Shown piece after piece: positions 6,902 through 11,426 of a stretch of DNA of 11,426 bases; position 1 is the stretch's first letter, and every line of letters starts with the position of its first letter. Under the pieces are notes generated by a model. That model ran no database searches. It saw only the letters and a list, made by a program, of their open reading frames with translations, and had not been told where the DNA came from. This stretch comes from Fimenecus sp045602655. GTDB taxonomy: Bacteria > Bacillota > Clostridia > Oscillospirales > Acutalibacteraceae. A program made the translations under genes and the position numbers. The stretch covers positions 1-11,426 of the forward strand of contig JAZSBY010000072.1 in assembly GCA_045602655.1 (NCBI GenBank), given 5' to 3'.

Positions 6902-7396
6902 ATGAACACAAAGAAACTTACAAAGAAGGAAACTGATTTCTGTCGTATGTATGTACGACTGCGAAATCCCCGTGAGGCAGCTGTGAGGGCAGGGTTTACC
7001 ACCTTACCCGAATGTCGTGCAGTAAGCCTTTTATCAAAGAGAAGTATCCGTCAGAAAATCAACGAGCTGGAAAAAGAAGCCCTTGCAGACGAAGCGCTCA
7101 TATCTGCGGGACTTCAACGCCTTGCATTCGGCTCAGTTACTGATGCGGTCAAACTTATTCTCTCCGCTGACAAAAATTCTTCCCCCGATATTGATAGTCT
7201 TGACCTTTTTAATGTGTCAGAAATCAAATTCACAAGCGGAAAGGGTATGGAGATTAAATTCTTTGACAGATTAAAGGCTTTGGAGCGACTTTCCCTCATT
7301 TCTCAAAACGGAAACGATTTGGGTGCATTGTCATTCTATGAAGCACTTGAAAGAAGTGCAAACAAGACGGAGAGTGAAGATAATGTCACAAATTAA
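6902..7396 (+). CDS. terS: Phage terminase small subunit
   Basis: A 164-residue protein resembling Terminase_2/XtmA small subunits. Its N-terminal part (about 4-50) is a helix-turn-helix DNA-binding region with the typical pattern TKKETDFCRMYV - NPREAAVRAGF. Helices with an ISAGLQRLAFGSVTDAVKL stretch follow, then the characteristic near-C-terminal FFDRLKALERLSLI (120-133). Small terminases bind the packaging start site on phage DNA and hand it to the large subunit. The ATG is preceded by AAGGAG (6891-6896) with 5 nt spacing. It is the first gene of the phage head operon and its 3' end overlaps terL by 14 bp. No convincing promoter was found in the 100 bp upstream. Confidence 0.82.
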   Translation: MNTKKLTKKETDFCRMYVRLRNPREAAVRAGFTTLPECRAVSLLSKRSIRQKINELEKEALADEALISAGLQRLAFGSVTDAVKLILSADKNSSPDIDSLDLFNVSEIKFTSGKGMEIKFFDRLKALERLSLISQNGNDLGALSFYEALERSANKTESEDNVTN

Positions 7397-8645
7397 CTTT
7401 CACTCCTTTTCCCCTAAACAGATGACGGTGCTTAATTGGTGGTGCGAAAACAGTAAGTATAACGCCTGTGACGCCATCATCTGTGACGGTGCAGTCCGTA
7501 GCGGAAAAACCCTTTGTATGTCACTTTCGTTCATTTTATGGAGCTTCTATCGGTTTTCAGACTGTTCCTTTGCAATCTGCGGTAAAACAATCACATCCTT
7601 AAGGCGAAATGTTATCACTCCCCTGTTGCCGCTGCTCAAGGATTTGGGCTTTACCGTAAAGGAAACAAAATCGGCAAATGTAATACTTATTCAGAAAGGA
7701 AAAATCAGTAACAGATTTTACCTTTTCGGTGGCAGGGATGAGTCTTCGGCATCTCTTATTCAAGGTATCACCCTTTGCGGAGTGCTTCTTGATGAAGTTG
7801 CTTTGATGCCCCGTTCATTTGTTGAACAGGCATTGGCAAGATGCTCCGTCAACGGCTCAAAATTATGGTTTAACTGTAACCCCGAGAATCCTCGTCATTG
7901 GTTTTATACCGAGTGGATTAAAAAAGCAAAAGCGAAAAATTGCCTCTATCTTCATTTTCTTATGGACGACAATCCATCCCTTTCGCAAAAAATCAAAAAC
8001 AGATACAAGAGTCTTTATTCAGGGGCATTTTATGAACGCTTTGTGCTTGGTAAATGGGTTGCGGTTGATGGTCTTGTGTATCCTTTTTTCAATGAAAAAG
8101 AGCATGTAACCGACACTCCTCCCGAAAACTGTAATCAGTATTACATTTCCTGCGACTACGGAACAGTTAACCCTGCCTCATTCGGACTTTGGGGCGAAAA
8201 AAGCGGAATTTGGTACAGACTCAGGGAATTCTATCACGATTCAAAGCAGAAAGGCTTTCAGATGACTGACAAGGAGTACTACGACAAACTGGTCAACCTT
8301 GCAGACGGTAAAAAAATTGAAGCGGTGATAGTTGACCCATCGGCTGCATCCTTTATGGAATGTATCCGACGAGAAGGCAAATTCCGTGTTATTCCCGCAA
8401 AAAACAATGTAGCAGACGGAATCCGCAAGGTTTCGGAAAACCTGAAAACCAAAAAAATTATCATTGGCAGTTCCTGTACGGACACATTGAGAGAATTTTC
8501 TCAATACCGTTGGGACACAGGCAGTGTCAACGACACTCCAAGAAAAGAGTATGACCACGCTATGGACGATATTCGTTATTTTGTGGCAACTGCTCTTTCC
8601 TCTGCGGACAGTTCCTTCTTTGCTATGTCCGTAGAAAGAAACTAA
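7383..8645 (+). CDS. terL: Phage terminase large subunit (PBSX-type)
   Basis: The ATP-driven motor and nuclease that pumps phage DNA into the empty head. The 420-residue protein has an N-terminal ATPase with Walker A GAVRSGKT (36-43) and Walker B LLDE (D137, E138), followed by the coupling region around WFNCNPENPRHWF. A C-terminal RNase H-like nuclease carries D258 (SCDYGTVNPA), D318 (VIVDPSA) and an acidic group at DHAMDDIRYF (391-400). All key residues of both domains are present, so the gene looks intact. The open frame extends upstream to 7323, but the ATG at 7383 gives the family-typical start MSQINFHSFSPKQ, has GGAG about 10 nt upstream, and overlaps terS only slightly. The PBSX-family placement is from recognised motifs, not from a search. 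Confidence 0.93.
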   Translation: MSQINFHSFSPKQMTVLNWWCENSKYNACDAIICDGAVRSGKTLCMSLSFILWSFYRFSDCSFAICGKTITSLRRNVITPLLPLLKDLGFTVKETKSANVILIQKGKISNRFYLFGGRDESSASLIQGITLCGVLLDEVALMPRSFVEQALARCSVNGSKLWFNCNPENPRHWFYTEWIKKAKAKNCLYLHFLMDDNPSLSQKIKNRYKSLYSGAFYERFVLGKWVAVDGLVYPFFNEKEHVTDTPPENCNQYYISCDYGTVNPASFGLWGEKSGIWYRLREFYHDSKQKGFQMTDKEYYDKLVNLADGKKIEAVIVDPSAASFMECIRREGKFRVIPAKNNVADGIRKVSENLKTKKIIIGSSCTDTLREFSQYRWDTGSVNDTPRKEYDHAMDDIRYFVATALSSADSSFFAMSVERN

Positions 8646-8655
8646 CAAGTTACAC

Positions 8656-8662
8656 AAGGAGG
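8656..8662 (+). promoter_or_regulatory. Ribosome binding site deciding a TTG start (portal)
   Basis: AAGGAGG with 7 nt spacing to TTG at 8670. It supports the non-ATG start of the portal gene. Confidence 0.75.
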
Positions 8663-8669
8663 TATTGAC

Positions 8670-9800
8670 TTGTCAATTTTCGACAAAGTAGGGAAACGAA
8701 AGGTCTGTGCCACAGCACCACAGACATCTTCATCCCAACCCTTTGAGAGTTTGTGCAACTTCTTTCCATCAAGCATCAATCAACCCGAACTCTATCGCAG
8801 TCTTCGTGAAGCAATCCCCATCATTGACACGGCAATTTACAAGCTTGTCCGTCTTACAGGTGGTTTTTGTGTAGTATCAAACAACGGCAAAAACCAGAAA
8901 CAGCTTGACGATTTTGTCCGCAACATAAATATCGGCGGTACGGGAAAAGGGCTTCAACAGTTTATCGACACCTATTTTGAACAGTTACTCACTTTTGGTA
9001 CATCCGTCGGTGAGATTGTGACGGACAGTAACGGAATAAATTCCCTTTACAATGTCCCTGTTGAGAATATCGTACTTAAAAGGAACCCTAAAAACTTCAA
9101 CGAGGTGCTTATTTGTCGTCCCGATTCCCTTTCAGGCACACCTGTTAAATATCAGGATTTGGTTATGTTTTCCACACTTAATCCTGAGGCCGGAAGCATT
9201 ACGGGTAACTCCATTTTAAGGGGACTTCCCTTTGTTACATCAATTCTTTTGAAAATCTATAATTCAATGGGACAGAATTGGGAAAGAGCAGGAAATCTGC
9301 GATATGCCGTTACCTATAACCCCGGCTCCGATATGCTTGACCGTGCTTATGCCAAAGAGAGAGCCACACAGATTGCCTCTGAATGGTCAAATGCCATGAA
9401 CGGAAATTCCGTTAAGGATTTTGTTGCTGTCGGTGATGTTCAGATTAAGGTAATCGGTGCGGACGGACAGATTTTAGACAGTGAGATTCCCGTCCGTCAG
9501 ATGCTTGAACAGATTATTGCAAAGCTCTCTATTCCACCATTTATGCTTGGCATATCCTGGAGCACAACGGAGAGAATGTCATCACAACAGGCAGATGCTC
9601 TTACAACGGAACTCACTGCTTACAGACGAATTCTCACACCTGTTATTGAAAAGATTTGCTCGCTTTTTCTTCGTTTCTGCGGTAACAGTGACGGAGTAGA
9701 GGTAAAGTGGGACGAAATCACTTTACAGGATGCAGTTGAGCAGGCTCGTGCGGACCTTTACAAGGCACAAGCACTTTCTTTGGGAGGTGAAAAGAAATGA
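8670..9800 (+). CDS. Phage portal protein
   Basis: Portal proteins form the twelve-part ring at one vertex of the head through which terminase pumps DNA and to which the tail joins. This one has 376 residues, on the short side for the class. Recognisable stretches are the N-terminal helix region LREAIPIIDTAIYKLVRL, the central YNVPVENIVLKRNPKNF and SITGNSILRGLPF, and the C-terminal LSIPPFMLGISW (near 285-296) followed by SSQQADALTTELTAYRRILTP, typical of PBSX/HK97-like portals. It starts at TTG with a strong ribosome binding site; no in-frame ATG near the start fits. It lies 24 bp after terL and overlaps the next gene by 4 bp (ATGA), so translation is coupled. The order between terL and the protease supports the call. 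Confidence 0.88.
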   Translation: MSIFDKVGKRKVCATAPQTSSSQPFESLCNFFPSSINQPELYRSLREAIPIIDTAIYKLVRLTGGFCVVSNNGKNQKQLDDFVRNINIGGTGKGLQQFIDTYFEQLLTFGTSVGEIVTDSNGINSLYNVPVENIVLKRNPKNFNEVLICRPDSLSGTPVKYQDLVMFSTLNPEAGSITGNSILRGLPFVTSILLKIYNSMGQNWERAGNLRYAVTYNPGSDMLDRAYAKERATQIASEWSNAMNGNSVKDFVAVGDVQIKVIGADGQILDSEIPVRQMLEQIIAKLSIPPFMLGISWSTTERMSSQQADALTTELTAYRRILTPVIEKICSLFLRFCGNSDGVEVKWDEITLQDAVEQARADLYKAQALSLGGEKK

Positions 9801-10750
9801 TTAAAAAATCTTACACTACAACAAATGATGTAGGAACTCCTACTGATGAGGATATGCTTTTAATCAACGAACATACTCTTAAAAAGTTAGAAAAAGATGA
9901 TGTTTTCACATTCGGCGTTGTCCTTTGTGACAATGACATTGACCGCGATTTTGAGCGATTTGATGAGGACTCTCTTAAAACTCTTGAAAAGCTTTTCGTT
10001 GGTAAAACGGGAATTTTAAACCACAGTATGAAAAGTGAAGACCAGAGCTGTCGCACATATAAAACACAAGTGCTTTGCGATAACACAAGAAAAACTGCTG
10101 ACGGCAAGGATTACACCTATCTTAAAGCCTGGTGTTACACAGTACGCAGTGAGAAAAATGCATCACTTATCAAGGATATTGAAAGTGGCATCAAAAAGGA
10201 AGTAAGCGTCAGCTGTGCATCCGAAGGTCGCATCTGCTCAATCTGTGGGGAAAATCGTTGCAGTCATATTGCGGGACGAAAATACAACGGTGACACCTGC
10301 TACAAGACTATTACCCAAATCACCGATGCTTACGAGTGGTCATTTGTGGCAGTACCGGCACAGAAAAATGCAGGGGTTACCAAGTCGTTTAAAAAGGAGA
10401 AAACTATGGAAAATATTTTAAAATCCATAAAGGAAGAAAAAAGCCTTACTCTTAATGAGCAAGAGCTTAACAAACTTTCAGACTATATGGATTCCCTTAA
10501 AGAAAAGAGTCTTGACGGTGAAAAATATCGTAATTCTCTTATTCAAAGTGCAAAGAAGAATTTTGCATTGACAATTCCTGCACTTAAAGAGGAATGTGTT
10601 GACGAAATGCTCAAAGGTCTTTCTTCAGAAACACTTGAAGCACTTTGCACATCTCTTACAAAACAGGCTGACAAGGTTATTCCGCCTGTAAGCCAACTTT
10701 ATACAGAAGAAAACCATAAAAACAACTCAAACAGTGAGTTTAAATTTTAA
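9797..10750 (+). CDS. Prohead protease with C-terminal scaffold-like region
   Basis: A 317-residue protein between portal and capsid. Residues about 30-195 look like a phage prohead (HK97/herpes-type) protease, which trims scaffold and capsid during head maturation: GKTGILNHSM with candidate H76, KKEVSVSCAS with candidate S137 or S139, and ITDAYEWSFVAVPAQKNAGV, the usual closing strand and A/V-P-A turn. A Cys/His cluster, C147-x2-C150-x4-C155-x-H157, is inserted right after the serine strand and could bind zinc. Residues 204-317 are charged and helical (IKEEKSLTLNEQELNKLSDYMDSLKEK), like a scaffold. A separate start for this part is listed below. The ATG overlaps the portal stop and has GGGAGGTG upstream. 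The catalytic residues are inferred by pattern, not by alignment. Confidence 0.75.
   Translation: MIKKSYTTTNDVGTPTDEDMLLINEHTLKKLEKDDVFTFGVVLCDNDIDRDFERFDEDSLKTLEKLFVGKTGILNHSMKSEDQSCRTYKTQVLCDNTRKTADGKDYTYLKAWCYTVRSEKNASLIKDIESGIKKEVSVSCASEGRICSICGENRCSHIAGRKYNGDTCYKTITQITDAYEWSFVAVPAQKNAGVTKSFKKEKTMENILKSIKEEKSLTLNEQELNKLSDYMDSLKEKSLDGEKYRNSLIQSAKKNFALTIPALKEECVDEMLKGLSSETLEALCTSLTKQADKVIPPVSQLYTEENHKNNSNSEFKF
10394..10399 (+). promoter_or_regulatory. Internal ribosome binding site within the protease gene
   Basis: AAGGAG, 6 nt before an in-frame ATG (10406). It is as good as the ribosome binding sites of the neighbouring phage genes and supports separate translation of the downstream third. 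Confidence 0.65.
10406..10750 (+). CDS. Probable nested capsid scaffold protein (in-frame internal start)
   Basis: An in-frame ATG (codon 204 of the protease gene) with AAGGAG six nt upstream would yield a 114-residue protein, MENILKSIKEEKSLTL onward. The product is rich in Lys, Glu, Leu and Asn with no Trp, largely helical, and ends in a flexible Asn/Ser-rich tail (NHKNNSNSEFKF). Scaffold proteins of this kind fill the growing shell and are removed by the protease. Phage lambda makes its scaffold Nu3 in just this way, from an internal start in protease gene C; that is established for lambda and inferred here. The location directly before the capsid gene fits. The alternative is that only the long form is made, with the tail serving as a fused scaffold. 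Confidence 0.55.
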   Translation: MENILKSIKEEKSLTLNEQELNKLSDYMDSLKEKSLDGEKYRNSLIQSAKKNFALTIPALKEECVDEMLKGLSSETLEALCTSLTKQADKVIPPVSQLYTEENHKNNSNSEFKF

Positions 10751-10764
10751 GGAGGATTTAAAAT

Positions 10765-11426
10765 ATGGCTAATTTTGAAACAATCAAACTCGACAAAGGA
10801 CTTTACGGCACAAGAAAGGGCTTCCTTTCAGAACTTGAAAGCATTGACCCAAGTGAAAATTACAAGGGTACAAGCCTTGAAGGTCTTGACGCATTTGAGC
10901 GTCAGTTAAAACGATTTGACATCAAACTCAAGGGTGCAGGCAGTTCAACAGTTGACAAATTCTTTGCAACAACTGATTCTGCTGTTCTTTTCCCTGAATA
11001 TGTGTCACGAGCAGTTCGTCAGGGTATTGAGGAAGGCAAAAATCTTGATTCAATTATTGCAACAAAAACAAACATTGACGGTCTTGATTACAGAACAATC
11101 ACATCAATTCCGACAGCAGACGAAAAGGAACTTAAAGAAGTCAGTGAAGGTGCACAGATTCCTGAAACAGTTATTCATACTCAGGAAAATCTTGTTACAC
11201 TTAAAAAACGTGGCAGAATGTTAGTGGCATCTTACGAAGCAATCCGTTTCCAGCGTCTTGACCTTTTCACAGTAACACTCCGTCAGATTGGTGCATATAT
11301 TGCCCGTTCACAGTTCAAGGATGCAGTTAATGTTCTTATTGACGGTGATGGCAACAGCAATTCTGCTCAGGTAGTTTCTCCTGCAACATCAGGTACAATC
11401 ACTTATGCGGACTTAATCACACTCTG
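10765..11426 (+). CDS. Major capsid protein, HK97 fold, partial (3' end outside window)
   Basis: The first 220 codons are present and run open to the window edge. An N-terminal arm of about 70 charged residues (MANFETIKLDKGLYGTRKGF onward) precedes LFPEYVSRAVRQGIEEGKNL (75-94), a stretch commonly seen in clostridial phage capsids. The E-loop region follows (about 100-150, IDGLDYRTITSIP), then the long spine helix region (about 155-195, ASYEAIRFQRLDLFTVTLRQ, then ARSQFKDAVNVLIDG). The protein would form the shell around the phage DNA. AAGGAGG (10749-10755) overlaps the stop codon of the preceding gene and stands 9 nt before the ATG. The short N-terminal arm, compared with the HK97 capsid with its long delta domain, fits a phage with its scaffold encoded apart, as proposed for the gene upstream. 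Confidence 0.85.
   Translation, partial: MANFETIKLDKGLYGTRKGFLSELESIDPSENYKGTSLEGLDAFERQLKRFDIKLKGAGSSTVDKFFATTDSAVLFPEYVSRAVRQGIEEGKNLDSIIATKTNIDGLDYRTITSIPTADEKELKEVSEGAQIPETVIHTQENLVTLKKRGRMLVASYEAIRFQRLDLFTVTLRQIGAYIARSQFKDAVNVLIDGDGNSNSAQVVSPATSGTITYADLITL

Noticed and set aside
6709..7002. Minus-strand 97-codon frame across the marR-terS junction
   Set aside because: It overlaps terS, covers the terminator-like hairpin and the edge of the marR promoter, and its translation is low complexity (Phe/Ser-rich) with no ribosome binding site.
8241..8657. Minus-strand 138-codon frame inside terL
   Set aside because: It is antisense to the conserved nuclease domain of terL and has no independent support.
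10916..11224. Plus-strand 102-codon Gln/Leu-rich frame in the capsid gene
   Set aside because: It is an out-of-frame reading of the capsid gene, whose own frame is open from 10765 to the window end with a strong ribosome binding site and capsid motifs.

Overview
The window reads as a chromosomal segment of a low-to-moderate GC Gram-positive bacterium, most likely an anaerobic gut Clostridium relative (Ruminococcaceae/Oscillospiraceae-like). This is inferred from strong AAGGAGG-type ribosome binding sites, sigma-A style promoters, the glgB-glgC order, the MarR plus paired ABC exporter cassette, and the style of the GlgB and phage proteins. Species cannot be fixed from sequence alone.

Left part (1-2089, minus strand): a glycogen operon. 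A promoter with an extended -10 (2061-2089) drives glgB (branching enzyme, complete) and then, 36 bp later, glgC (ADP-glucose pyrophosphorylase, only the first 27 codons in the window). GlgC makes ADP-glucose and GlgB adds the alpha-1,6 branches. The roughly 500 bp upstream of glgB has no gene. It holds two stem-loops, a four-copy 22-bp tandem repeat with internal dyad symmetry, a 45-bp pure A/T tract, and the terminator of the next operon.

Middle (2466-6712, minus strand): a self-contained exporter operon. A near-consensus promoter is followed at once by a 29-bp palindrome, the probable MarR operator. Then come a MarR regulator and two half-transporters with stop/start overlaps, then a rho-independent terminator. 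The two ABC subunits form a textbook heterodimer: one carries a degenerate ATPase site (Walker A Gly to Ala, catalytic Glu to Asp, switch His to Gln) and the other is canonical.

Right part (6772 to the end, plus strand): the DNA packaging and head module of a tailed phage, presumably a prophage or its remnant. The order is terminase small subunit, PBSX-type terminase large subunit, portal, a prohead protease joined to a scaffold-like tail, and an HK97-fold major capsid protein that runs off the window. The genes overlap or nearly touch and each has its own ribosome binding site. No integrase, repressor or replication gene lies between the host marR promoter and terS, so the phage module starts abruptly. 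A hairpin plus T-run at 6772-6797 sits in the junction.

The points most worth a second look are the internal, well-placed ribosome binding site and ATG inside the protease gene (probable nested scaffold gene), the Cys/His cluster inserted in that protease, the 22-bp repeats, the MarR operator and the phage-host junction. I see no wholly new system in this window.
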